DNA of 64,000 nt, taken from positions 60,972 to 124,971 of the forward strand of contig NZ_LPNR01000106.1 in the NCBI RefSeq assembly GCF_019266065.1, in the 5' to 3' direction. Below, piece by piece: positions 1 through 8,997 of this stretch. The position numbers were made by a program, and so were the translations under genes. The notes beneath the pieces were generated by a model. The model searched no databases, was not told the DNA's origin, and worked only from the letters and a program-made list of their open reading frames with translations. Positions within the stretch are counted from its first letter, which is position 1; each line of letters opens with the position of its first letter. Source of the stretch: Nocardia sp. MH4 (GTDB lineage Bacteria; Actinomycetota; Actinomycetes; Mycobacteriales; Mycobacteriaceae).

Positions 1-433
1 CCGGCACCGGGTTGAAGAAGTGCACGCCGACCACGCGCTCGGGACGCTCGGTGGCGCCGGCCACCTTGATCACCGGGATCGAGGAGGTGTTGGTGGCGAG
101 GATGCCCTCGGGCTTGACGATCTTGTCGAGCTTGCCGAAGATCTCGTACTTGACCGACTCGATCTCCGGCGCGGCCTCGATCACCAGGTCACGGTCGGCG
201 AACTCGTCGATGTCCAGGGTGACCCGCACGCGCGCGATCGCCGCGTCGGCCTCCTCCTGGGTGATCTTGCCGCGGGACACGCCCCGGCTGATCGAGCTCG
301 CGATCCGCTGCTCGGCCGCCTCGGCGAACTCCGGCTTGGTCTCGAGCACGAGCACCGAGCTGCCTGCCTTGGCACACACCTCCGCGATGCCGGCACCCAT
401 GGTGCCGCCACCGATCACTCCGATCAACTCCAC
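1..433 (-). CDS. 3-hydroxyacyl-CoA dehydrogenase, N-terminal part (cut by window edge)
   Basis: N-terminal 144 codons of a 3-hydroxyacyl-CoA dehydrogenase of the FadB2/3-hydroxybutyryl-CoA dehydrogenase type, which interconverts 3-hydroxyacyl-CoA and 3-oxoacyl-CoA with NAD(P). Residues 5-13 read GVIGGGTMG, the dinucleotide-binding loop placed at the extreme N terminus as usual. A TNTSSIP motif lies near residue 113, and GVHFFNP, the segment holding the catalytic-region histidine, lies at the window edge. The GTG at 433 is preferred because it puts the Rossmann strand three residues from the start. The C-terminal substrate domain is outside the window. It is co-directional with the amino-acid catabolic genes that follow but separated from them by 166 bp, so an operon is not shown. 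Confidence 0.9.
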   Translation of the reverse strand, partial: MELIGVIGGGTMGAGIAEVCAKAGSSVLVLETKPEFAEAAEQRIASSISRGVSRGKITQEEADAAIARVRVTLDIDEFADRDLVIEAAPEIESVKYEIFGKLDKIVKPEGILATNTSSIPVIKVAGATERPERVVGVHFFNPVP

Positions 434-599
434 TGCAGAACTCCCAACATCGCATTGCCCTGGCTGTCCCGGGGATTATTTCACCCGAGCTGGCACTGAG
501 TGCCACAGGCTGGCGAAAGCGCTGGCCACCGGGGGCACGGACGCCCACCGGGCCGCCACCGCCTCGATGGTCGAGCGGTGGCGGCCCAGCGGGTTTCGG

Positions 600-2093
600 C
601 TATCGGACGGGCGTCAGCTCCGGCTCGGCCGGCTCCCGTCGCCCGCGACCGAGGACCGAGTGCCGACGGCCGTAGGCGAAGTAGACGACGACACCGAGGG
701 CCATCCAGATCACGAAGCGCAGCCAGGTCTCGATCGAGAGGTTCACCATCAACCACACGCACGCCAGCGCGCCGAGGACGGGCACCACCGGAACGAACGG
801 GACGCGGAAGCCACGCGGCAGATCGGGGCGGGTCCGGCGCAGCACCAGCACACCGACCGACACCAGCACGAAGGCCACCAGGGTGCCGATATTGACCATT
901 TCCTCGAGCGTGCCGAAGTCGACGAACCCGGCCAGCAGCGCGCAGACCACGCCCACGATCACGGTCAACCGGACCGGCGTGCCCTTCTTCCCGGTCTGGG
1001 CCAGGCCGCGGGGCAGCAGCCCGTCGCGGGCCATGGCGAACAGCACCCGGGTCTGGCCCAGGAACATCACCATGACCACCGTCGACAGACCGGCCAGCGC
1101 GCCGATCGCGATGATGTTCTTCACCCAGGTGGCACCGTGGATGGCGAAGGCCGTCGCGAGGGTGGCGTTGCCGTCGGCCAGCGCGGTGTAGGGGACCATG
1201 CCGGTGAGGATCAGCGAGACCGCGATGTAGAGCACGGTCACGATGGCCAATGAGCCCAGGATGCCGCGCGGGATGTCGCGCTGCGGGTTGCGGGTCTCCT
1301 CGGCGGTGGTGGCGACCACGTCGAAGCCGATGAAGGCGAAGAACACCAGGCTGGCCGCGGCGAGCAGGCCGTACCAGCCGTAGCTGGTGCCGCCGGAGCC
1401 GGTGAGGAAGGCGAACAGCGACTGCCGCAGGCCCTCGGCCTTCTCCGACGGTGCCGACGGCGGGATGTAGGGGGTCAGATTCGACGGCGTGAAGTAGGTC
1501 GCGCCGACCACCAGGACCAGCGCGATCACGCCCAGCTTGATCGCCACGGCAATGGCCGACACCCGCGAGGACAACTTGGTCCCGGTGGCCAGCAGCACGC
1601 CGACCACCGCGATGATCAGCACCGCGCCCCAATCGAAGTGCAGCGAGCCGATCTGCACCACCGGCGCCGACGACCCGAGCACATTGCCCAGATACTGCGA
1701 CCATCCCTTGGCGACCACCGCGACCGCGAGTGCGAACTCCAGGATCAGATCCCAGCCGATGATCCAGGCGATGACCTCACCGAAGGTCGCGTAGGCGAAG
1801 GTGTACGCGCTGCCGGCGACCGGCACGGTCGAGGCGAACTCGGCGTAACACAGGGCCGTCAGGCCGCAGGCGACCGCCGCGAAGACGAAGGCGAGCGAGA
1901 CCGCGGGTCCCGCCACCGTGCCCGCGGTGCGCGCGGTGAGGGTGAAGATGCCCGCGCCGATCACCACCGCGACACCGAAGATCGTCAGGTCCTTGGCCGT
2001 GAGATCCTTGCGCAGCTTGGACTCCGGATCGTCGGTGTCCCGGATCGACTGCTCGACCGATTTGGTGCGGAACAAGCCGCTCGTGCCGGTCAT
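600..2093 (-). CDS. APC-superfamily amino acid permease
   Basis: A 497-aa polytopic membrane protein of the amino acid-polyamine-organocation superfamily, cationic amino acid transporter (CAT/YfnA-like) branch. After a short cytoplasmic N terminus the first helix carries the APC signature GAGIFT, and about twelve hydrophobic segments follow, which is normal for the family. The C terminus is basic. Its ATG overlaps the stop of the upstream amino acid dehydrogenase gene (TGATG at 2091-2095), so translation is probably coupled. In context it would import the amino acids that the dehydrogenase and the 2-oxoacid oxidoreductase then degrade. The substrate cannot be read from sequence; basic, branched-chain or aromatic amino acids are all possible. 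Confidence 0.9.
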   Translation of the reverse strand: MTGTSGLFRTKSVEQSIRDTDDPESKLRKDLTAKDLTIFGVAVVIGAGIFTLTARTAGTVAGPAVSLAFVFAAVACGLTALCYAEFASTVPVAGSAYTFAYATFGEVIAWIIGWDLILEFALAVAVVAKGWSQYLGNVLGSSAPVVQIGSLHFDWGAVLIIAVVGVLLATGTKLSSRVSAIAVAIKLGVIALVLVVGATYFTPSNLTPYIPPSAPSEKAEGLRQSLFAFLTGSGGTSYGWYGLLAAASLVFFAFIGFDVVATTAEETRNPQRDIPRGILGSLAIVTVLYIAVSLILTGMVPYTALADGNATLATAFAIHGATWVKNIIAIGALAGLSTVVMVMFLGQTRVLFAMARDGLLPRGLAQTGKKGTPVRLTVIVGVVCALLAGFVDFGTLEEMVNIGTLVAFVLVSVGVLVLRRTRPDLPRGFRVPFVPVVPVLGALACVWLMVNLSIETWLRFVIWMALGVVVYFAYGRRHSVLGRGRREPAEPELTPVR

Positions 2094-3172
2094 CAGAGCG
2101 ACCGGGGGATGGCGTCGAGCCGGCGTTCGGCGAACCGGTTGGCGGCGGCGCCGGTCCCGATCCCTGCCGACAGCGCGGCGGCGATGATCTCGCGGCAGCG
2201 CGGGTAGATATCGGCGACCTCGGCCTCGACCTCGGCCGGAGCGGCGCCGCGCAGTTCACCCGCGACCTGGATGAGGCCGCCGCCGTTGGCGACGAAGTCG
2301 GGCACCCAGGTGATGCCGCGGTCGCTCAGCGCCTGCTCCACCTCGGGGGTCGCGAGCTGGTTGTTGGCCGCGCCGCAGATGAGCTTGGCCTCGATCGTCG
2401 GTGCGCTCGCCGCGGTGAGCGTGGCGCCCATCGCGCACGGGGCGTAGACGTCGACCGGGGCGGTGGCCACCGTGGACAGCAGCCGCACGGCGGGCTGTTC
2501 GTCGGCGATGCGCCGCAGGGCCGCCTCGTTCACATCCGTGACGCAGACCTCGGCGCCGTCGGCCAGCAGCAAAGCGGTGAGCTCGCGGCCGACCTTGCCG
2601 ACGCCTTCCACGCCGACCGTGCGACCGGCCAGTGTCGGTGCGCCCCACACGGATTCGGCCCCGGCGCGCATCGCGTGAAAGACACCGAGGGCGGTCAGCC
2701 TGGCGCTGTCGCCGCTGCCGCCCGCGGCGACGCTGCGGCCGGTGACGTAGCGGGTGTGCCTGCCGATGACATCCAGGTCATCGGTGTCGGTGCCCACATC
2801 GCCCGCGGTGATGTAGCGCCCGCCGAGGGTCTCGACGAAGCGGGCGTAGGCCGCCAGCAGTTCTTCGCTCTTGGCGGTCGCCGGATCGCCGATGATCACC
2901 GCCTTGCCGCCGCCGAGGTCGACCCCGGCCGCGGCGGCCTTGTAGGTCATGCCCCACGACAGCCGCAGCACGTCCTGCAGCGCCGCGGACTCGTCGGCGT
3001 ACGGGTAGAAGCGGGTGCCGCCCAGGGCCGGACCGAGCGCGGTCGAGTGGATGGCGATGATCGCCTTCAGCCCGGACCTGTCGTCCTCGCAGAACACTAC
3101 CTGCTCGTGGGCGCGGGCGCTCAACTCGTGCGATCGGCCGAAGACTCCCGCTTCGGTGTGCACAACGGTCAC
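2093..3172 (-). CDS. Glu/Leu/Phe/Val dehydrogenase, Leu/Val type
   Basis: NAD-dependent amino acid dehydrogenase of about 359 aa that oxidatively deaminates branched-chain (or aromatic) amino acids to 2-oxoacids. The dimerisation/catalytic half shows ALGGTRFYPY, WGMTYKAAAAGVDLGGGKAV with the catalytic lysine, and GDVGTDTDD. The second half has the Rossmann loop GVEGVGKVG and the late CGAANNQL motif. The GTG at 3172 is chosen over an in-frame start at 3202 because GAAAGGA lies 7 nt upstream of it and it gives the usual N terminus. It is the middle gene of oxidoreductase-dehydrogenase-permease on the minus strand. Length and the GGG-lysine region fit valine/leucine dehydrogenase better than glutamate dehydrogenase. 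Confidence 0.88.
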   Translation of the reverse strand: MTVVHTEAGVFGRSHELSARAHEQVVFCEDDRSGLKAIIAIHSTALGPALGGTRFYPYADESAALQDVLRLSWGMTYKAAAAGVDLGGGKAVIIGDPATAKSEELLAAYARFVETLGGRYITAGDVGTDTDDLDVIGRHTRYVTGRSVAAGGSGDSARLTALGVFHAMRAGAESVWGAPTLAGRTVGVEGVGKVGRELTALLLADGAEVCVTDVNEAALRRIADEQPAVRLLSTVATAPVDVYAPCAMGATLTAASAPTIEAKLICGAANNQLATPEVEQALSDRGITWVPDFVANGGGLIQVAGELRGAAPAEVEAEVADIYPRCREIIAAALSAGIGTGAAANRFAERRLDAIPRSL

Positions 3173-3363
3173 TGTCGATTCCTTTCGGTGGCCGCGCACC
3201 ACGGGTCGTGCCGGGGTGCGTCGGTGTTGTGGTGCCGCGGGTGTGCGGCGGTGGGGCGCACCACGGGGGTCGTGGTGCGGTGGCGCACGACGGTGGGATC
3301 GTCACCGCCGGTGCGCGACGGGTGTCGCGGAGCTCCGCAGTGGGCGCGCCGCAGGGTGTTTCG

Positions 3364-6300
3364 TCAGTACTCGATGCCGAGCTCGCGCAGTCTGTCGCGG
3401 TACAGCTCGACATTGGCGAGCTTGATGTCCTCGTAGCCGCGCACCACGTCGGGCAGCGCGGCGGCCGCGGTGGCGGTGTCGTAGTTCTCCGGGCGCAGCT
3501 CGGCCGCCAGCCGCCGCACCATGTCGGTGTAGTGGGCCAGCAGTTCCCGCTCGACCTTGCGGACGTGGGCATAGCCGAAGGGGTCGAGCTTGGTGCCGCG
3601 CAGGAACTTGCCCTTGGCCAGTACCTTCAGCGCCACATGCGATTTCGGCGCCAGCCCGATCTTCTTGCGCCTGCCCAGGGCCCGCAGTACCGGCGGATGC
3701 AGCCGGTAGGTGAGCTTCTCGCCGCCGGGGACCTGGGCCCCTACCTCGTCGAGGAATGCCGGATCGACCAGCAGCCGGGCCACCTCGTACTCGTCCTTGT
3801 AGGCGGTGAACTTGTAGAGCCCGCGTGCCACGGCCTCGCTGAAGTCGGTGCGGTCGGTGACCTTCCGCTCCGCCGCCCAGGCGATGTCGACGGTCTCGAT
3901 GTAGCGTCGGGCCACCTCGGCGTTCTGGTAGCCGATCAGGTTCGCCGCCCGCAGCTCCAGGAGCCGCCGCACCTCGCCGTCGAAGTCGGTGTGCGCCAGC
4001 AGTTCCACCGGCACCCGCGGGGGAGTGCGTCGCGGCTGCCCCTCATCGACAGCCGCGGCGAACGCGGCCGGATCGGCGACGGCGACCCGCCCCCATCGGA
4101 ACGCCGCGATATTGGCATCCACCGCGACCCCGTTGATCCCGATGGACTCCTCGATCGCCGCCACCGGCAGCCGCAGCCCACCGGACTGCACGGCCGCGCC
4201 GACGATCAGGAAGTTGGCCGCCGCGGTGTTGCCGAACAGGGTCTGCGCCGCCGCGAGGGCGTCGAGCTGGTGCGTCGAACGCGATACCGCCGCGAGCCGA
4301 TCCAGCAGCGTCTCGGTGGCGGGGTAGGCCACCGACTTGTCGTAGACCATGTCGCCGGTGGGGGTCTGGCTCGTCGAGGCCACGGCCACGGTCCGGGCCG
4401 CGTCGCCGTACTGCAGATACCGCGATTCGGTGGCGGTGAGCAGGTCGACGGCGAGCAGGCAGTCCGCGCTGCCCGGGGTCAGCCGGTTGGCCGGCTCCAG
4501 CTCCGCACCCGAGAACCGCAGGTGCGAGACCACCGGACCGGCCTTCTGGCTCATCCCGATCTGGTCCAGGCTCTCCACCTCGTAGCCGGCGCGCAGGGCA
4601 GCGGTGGCCAAGACCTGATTCACCGTCACGATGCCGGTGCCGCCGATGCCGGCGATCAGCACGTTCTGGGTGCGTGGTGGCGCGCCGAGGCCGGGATCGG
4701 CGACGGTGGGCGGTGCGGTGGACTTGCGGCGCTTGGTCTTTCGGGGCTTGTCGGGCACCGTCTCCACCGTGACGAACGACGGGCAGTCGCCGTCGAGGCA
4801 GCTGTAGTCGGTGTTGCACGAGGTCTGATCGATGCGGGTCTTGCGGCCGAACTCGGTCTCGACCGGCTGCACGGACAGACAGTTCGACTTGGTGCCGCAG
4901 TCGCCGCAGCCCTCGCAGACCGCCTCGTTGATCACCACCCGGGTGTTGCGCACCGGCAGCGCGCCGCGCTTGCGCTGCCTGCGCGCGTCGGCGGCGCAGT
5001 GCTGGTCGTAGATCAGCACGGTGACGCCCTCGATCTCGCGCAGCCTCCGCTGGGCCTCGTCGAGCCGGTCGCGGTGCCACAGCAGCGTGCCTTTGGCGAG
5101 CGAGCGCTTCCGGTGCCGCCGAGGTTCGTCGGCGCAGATGATGATCTGCCGCACGCCCTCGGTGGTGAGCTTGTGTGTCAGCTGCGCGACGGTGAGCACG
5201 CCCTCCACGTCCTGGGCGCCCGTCATCGCGACGACCTCGTTCCAGAGCAGCTTGTAGGTGATGTTCACCCCGGCCGCGACACACGCCTGCACGGCCAGCT
5301 GCCCGGAGTGGAAGAAGGTGCCGTCGCCGATGTTCTGGAACAGGTGCGGCACATCGGTGAACGGCGCCTGGCCGATCCACTGACTGCCCTCCCCGCCCAT
5401 CTGGGTCAGCCCGGTAACCGCGCTGTCGGCGCGTCCGGACATGGTCACCAGGGTGTGGCAGCCGATGCCGCCGCCGCCGATCGAGCCCTCCGGCAGCGCG
5501 GTGGACCGGTTGTGCGGGCAGCCGCTGCAGAAGTACGGCGTGCGCTTGGCGGACAGGACCTCCAGCGGAAGTGCCGGGGGCGCTGCCCTTTTCAGCTCCA
5601 CCCGGCCGCGGAGGACCCGGCGCAGCGGGGCGAGCAGCCGACCGGCGGTGAGTTCGCCGTCGACCGGCATCAGGCGCGCGCCGCGCTCGTCGTGCTTGCC
5701 GAGGACGCGGGGTGCGTCCTGGGTGCCGTAGAGGATGTCGCGGATCTGGGTCTCGATGAACGCGGTCTTGTCCTCGACCACCACGAGCTCGTCGAGGCCG
5801 CGGGCGAACTCGGTCACCGCGGCCGCGCCGACGGGGTACGGCATGCCGATGCGCAGCAGCCGGATACCGGCCCGATGCATGGCCGCCTCGTCGACGCCCA
5901 GGTCGAGCAGCGCCTGGCGGACCGCGTCGAAGGTGGTCCCGGTGGCCGCGATGCCCAGCTTCGCCCCGGCCGGATCCACCTCGACCACGTCGAGGGCGTT
6001 GGCCGCCGAGTACGCCTGCACCATCGCCCAGCGCGGACCGTAGAGGTCCGCCTCGGCGAGCACGCTGTCGGCGGGCGCCGCCATCGGCCGCTGCCGGTAG
6101 CCGAACGGCTTGCCCTCCCACTGCACCTCGGGCACGGTGACGGCGAGATCGGCCACGCTCGCGTCGACGGTCCAGGCGCCGTCGGCCACGTCGGCGACGA
6201 TCTTCAACGCCACCACGCAGCCCGAGGCCCGCGACAGCGCGATGCCCCGCATCCCCAGAGTGATGATCTCCTCGGCATTGCGCGGGAACAGCACCGGCAC

Positions 6301-6840
6301 GCCCAGCGCGGCCAGCGAGCGTTCGCTCACCGCGGGCACGGTCGACGACTTCGACGCCGGATCGTCGCCCACCAGCAGCAGTACGCCACCCCGCGCGTTC
6401 ACCCCGTACATGTTGGCGTGGCGGATCGCGTCGGTGGCGCGGTCGACGCCGGGCCCCTTGCCGTACCAGACGCCGACCACGCCGTCATGGGTCGCTGTGC
6501 CGGCGGGCAGCTCGGCCTGACTGCCCCAGACCGCGGTGGCGGCCAGTTCCTCGTTGAACCCGGGGACGAAGGTGATGTCGTGCTCGGCACGCACCTCCGG
6601 CATCCCGAGCAGCATCTTGTCCACCCCGCCCAGCGGACTGCCCTGATAGCCCGAGACGAAGGTCGCCACCCGGCGCCCGGCGCGCAGATCGCGCACATGC
6701 TGTTCCACGAGCAGCCGCGCGATGGCCTGGACGCCGGTGAGCAGCACCGGTCCGGCTCCGGAGCGATAACGATCGGCGAGGTCGTAGGGCGCGGCAGGCT
6801 CGGCCTGCGGCCGGGCGGTCGGACAGACGACGGTGGTCAT
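3364..6840 (-). CDS. Indolepyruvate ferredoxin oxidoreductase family protein
   Basis: A 1158-aa single-chain 2-oxoacid:ferredoxin oxidoreductase that would convert aryl- or branched 2-oxoacids plus CoA to acyl-CoA, CO2 and reduced ferredoxin. The N-terminal half is the thiamine-diphosphate IorA-like part (FVSGYQGSPLGG near residue 63). The segment around residues 470-560 includes CSGCPHN and GGGGIGCHTL. Near residue 637 a cluster-binding region reads CEGCGDCG, followed by more cysteines (SCNTDYSCLDGDC). The gamma/IorB domain begins at LIAGIGGTGIVTV near residue 720, followed by an alpha-helical C-terminal extension. It precedes the Leu/Val dehydrogenase gene by about 190 bp, which makes an amino acid-to-acyl-CoA route likely. 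Confidence 0.92.
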   Translation of the reverse strand: MTTVVCPTARPQAEPAAPYDLADRYRSGAGPVLLTGVQAIARLLVEQHVRDLRAGRRVATFVSGYQGSPLGGVDKMLLGMPEVRAEHDITFVPGFNEELAATAVWGSQAELPAGTATHDGVVGVWYGKGPGVDRATDAIRHANMYGVNARGGVLLLVGDDPASKSSTVPAVSERSLAALGVPVLFPRNAEEIITLGMRGIALSRASGCVVALKIVADVADGAWTVDASVADLAVTVPEVQWEGKPFGYRQRPMAAPADSVLAEADLYGPRWAMVQAYSAANALDVVEVDPAGAKLGIAATGTTFDAVRQALLDLGVDEAAMHRAGIRLLRIGMPYPVGAAAVTEFARGLDELVVVEDKTAFIETQIRDILYGTQDAPRVLGKHDERGARLMPVDGELTAGRLLAPLRRVLRGRVELKRAAPPALPLEVLSAKRTPYFCSGCPHNRSTALPEGSIGGGGIGCHTLVTMSGRADSAVTGLTQMGGEGSQWIGQAPFTDVPHLFQNIGDGTFFHSGQLAVQACVAAGVNITYKLLWNEVVAMTGAQDVEGVLTVAQLTHKLTTEGVRQIIICADEPRRHRKRSLAKGTLLWHRDRLDEAQRRLREIEGVTVLIYDQHCAADARRQRKRGALPVRNTRVVINEAVCEGCGDCGTKSNCLSVQPVETEFGRKTRIDQTSCNTDYSCLDGDCPSFVTVETVPDKPRKTKRRKSTAPPTVADPGLGAPPRTQNVLIAGIGGTGIVTVNQVLATAALRAGYEVESLDQIGMSQKAGPVVSHLRFSGAELEPANRLTPGSADCLLAVDLLTATESRYLQYGDAARTVAVASTSQTPTGDMVYDKSVAYPATETLLDRLAAVSRSTHQLDALAAAQTLFGNTAAANFLIVGAAVQSGGLRLPVAAIEESIGINGVAVDANIAAFRWGRVAVADPAAFAAAVDEGQPRRTPPRVPVELLAHTDFDGEVRRLLELRAANLIGYQNAEVARRYIETVDIAWAAERKVTDRTDFSEAVARGLYKFTAYKDEYEVARLLVDPAFLDEVGAQVPGGEKLTYRLHPPVLRALGRRKKIGLAPKSHVALKVLAKGKFLRGTKLDPFGYAHVRKVERELLAHYTDMVRRLAAELRPENYDTATAAAALPDVVRGYEDIKLANVELYRDRLRELGIEY

Positions 6841-7007
6841 GGACGCCTCACTGCAACGAAGGAACTTGCTATCGGTGCCGCGAAATCTGCCGTGGGTGGG
6901 TGATGGGTGTCAACAGTCAGTCGAAAAGTTGATCAGTCTGCTCAAAAGTGATCTACGCCACTGGGGTGGGGGTGTCAATCTGCTCGAGCGGGGAGACCTT
7001 GGTCACA

Positions 7008-8296
7008 TCACGTCTGGTCCGTCTCGCCCGAGTCGCGCCCCACCCGCAGTACGGCGTCGAATCCCGCCGCGACGCAGTCGCGCAGCGCCGGGAGATCGGG
7101 AACGGCCGCGGTGTCGGCGTTGATGCCGACACCGCAGATCCCGGTATTCGTGGTGAGCGTGATGTTGAACGACGCGCCGAGCGTCGGGCTGAACGCGTAC
7201 AGGCGATCGATGCGCGCCCCGGCGAGAAACTGCGGCACCGGGGAACCCGGGACATCCGAGGCGACGAAGTCGATGTGTTCCAGCATGCTCGAGATCAACC
7301 GGATCGGGACCGGTTGAGGACAGCGGCGGCCGCGCCCGAGTAGTGGACGCCCGGCTCGTTCCGCTGGGCGGAAACCGCTGTGTCCACCGCGAGCATCAGG
7401 TCGGTGGCATCGGCGATGTCCGCCGGGACCACGAAGCGGGCGAGGCTGATCCGATTGCCGCCGAGGGGATCGTCCGTGGCGCGCAGGCTGATCGGCATGG
7501 TCACCCGCAGCCGGTCGACGGTCGCGCCGTGCTGGTCGTGGTAGCGGCGCAGGCCGAGGAGGACCGCGGTCAGGAAGGCGTCGTTGATCGTGCACCCAGC
7601 GGTGTGCGCGCTGCGCCGCAACTGCTCGGCGGGAAGATCGAGCACCGCGAGCCTGCGTCCGGTGCTGCGTTCGGTCATGACCGGTGACAGGGTCGAGAGG
7701 ACCGGTTTGACCAGGCGAGCGAGGGAGGTCACCGCCGTGGCGGCGCCCCGCACGGATCGCACGCGGTGGGCTGGGCCGGAACGCGTGGCGCCGGCCGCCG
7801 GTCCGGTGTCCGAGCGGTGCCCGGCTGCCTCGCCATCGCACATCGCGGACAGCATGCGCATACCGCCGACGCCGTCGGTCAGGGTGTGGTGGACCGTCAG
7901 CACCAGGGCGGCGGTGCCGTCATCGGGTCCCTGTATCAGCTGCGCTCGCCACAGCGGACGGGCGCGATCGAAGACCGCCATCGCCTCCGCGCGAGCGAAC
8001 TCGAGCGCCACGGAGGCATCCACCGGGCGGTGAGTTCGCACCTCTCGCAGGTGCCACGACAGGTCGAAGGCCTGGTCCGGTACCCAGTGCGGCGGACGCA
8101 GGCCGAGGCGTTCGCCGACCAGCTTGCTCCGGAATCCCGGCACCGCCCGGGTCGCGCGCTCGACCGCGCCGACCAGCCGATCCCAGCCGGGTGCGGAATC
8201 GAGGATCAGCACCGCGACGATCGTCGGCCGCAGGATCGGGTTCTGCTGCAGCCGCCACGTGAGGAAATCGGTCTCGGAGAGTCGGGACCCGCGCAT
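7008..8296 (-). pseudogene. Wax ester synthase/diacylglycerol acyltransferase (WS/DGAT), frameshifted
   Basis: The reading frame from the ATG at 8296 encodes the acyltransferase half of a WS/DGAT-type O-acyltransferase, including the catalytic motif HHTLTDG (HHxxxDG) near residue 134 and PISLRATDD further on. This frame stops at 7295. The missing C-terminal domain (LISSMLEHIDF, GSPVPQFLAGARIDRLYAFSP) continues in the next frame to a stop at 7008. The two join if one base, probably a G in the run near 7308, has been lost: VLNR would then continue as VPIRLISSML. Either the gene is inactivated by a single deletion or the base is a sequencing error. The intact product would make wax esters or triacylglycerol. 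Confidence 0.85.
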
Positions 8297-8451
8297 GGGT
8301 GCCTTCTGTCGTCGGTTGGTGCTGTCACCTCCAGCATCGTCGTCGGCCGATCGCCCCGGCCAGGGCCGCAGGTCCCGCAGGCCGAGGTCTTCCGTCGCCG
8401 TCGCGGCACCGGTCGGCGACGGCGAGTCGTCGAAGTGGCGACCCGACTCCG

Positions 8452-8937
8452 CTACGGCTGATTCGGCCGGTGGGTCAGATGGTCGACCAGCGGCAGGCTC
8501 CGGTAGCCGATCGGGGTGGCCAGCGCGAGCATGGTCTCGGTGTGGTTGACCCCGTCGATGGCGTGTACCCGCTGGATGATCTCCAGCAGGTCCTGCTGTG
8601 ACCGCGCCGCGATGCGGACCAGCAGATCCGCCCGTCCGGTGGTGGCGTGCACCTCGAGCACGTGCGGGAAACCGCGCAACGTCTCGATGATCGGATCCAT
8701 CTTGTTCTGATCGAGTTCGACCCCGAGGAACGCGTGCACGGCGAAGCCGATCGCCTGCACGTCGATGTCCGGCGGATAGCCGCGCACCGCGCCCGAGGAT
8801 TCGAGGCGCTTCATCCGCGCCTGCACCGTATTGCGGGCGATTCCGAGCCGCTGGGCCAGCTCGAGGATCGGCGCCCGTGGGTCCGCGGCCAGTTCGGCCA
8901 GCAACGCGGCATCGAGTGCGTCGAACTTGATGGTCAT
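8452..8937 (-). CDS. Lrp/AsnC-family transcriptional regulator
   Basis: A 161-aa feast/famine regulator. The N-terminal winged helix has the family pattern LDAALLAELAADPRAP with LAQRLGIARNTVQARMKRLE. The C-terminal RAM (AsnC ligand-binding) domain follows and includes the HATTGRADLLV turn. The ATG at 8937 is preferred over 8952 because it places the helix at the normal distance from the N terminus. It is divergent from the FAD dehydrogenase gene, with only about 60 bp between the two starts, so it may control that gene or itself. The ligand is unknown; family members bind amino acids. Confidence 0.9.
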   Translation of the reverse strand: MTIKFDALDAALLAELAADPRAPILELAQRLGIARNTVQARMKRLESSGAVRGYPPDIDVQAIGFAVHAFLGVELDQNKMDPIIETLRGFPHVLEVHATTGRADLLVRIAARSQQDLLEIIQRVHAIDGVNHTETMLALATPIGYRSLPLVDHLTHRPNQP

Positions 8938-8997
8938 GCCGCATTCTGGCACGGCGGAAGTGTCTCTTCCCCGGGCCGGGACGCGGAGTTACCGTTG

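Noticed and set aside
3208..6903. 1231-aa open frame on the plus strand
   Set aside because: It lies fully antisense to the oxidoreductase gene, is rich in His, Gly, Arg and Ala, and has no family motif; it is a shadow caused by high GC at third codon positions.
7295..7320. Programmed ribosomal frameshift in the WS/DGAT gene
   Set aside because: No slippery heptamer or following structure is visible, and this family is not known to use frameshifting; mutation or sequence error is simpler.
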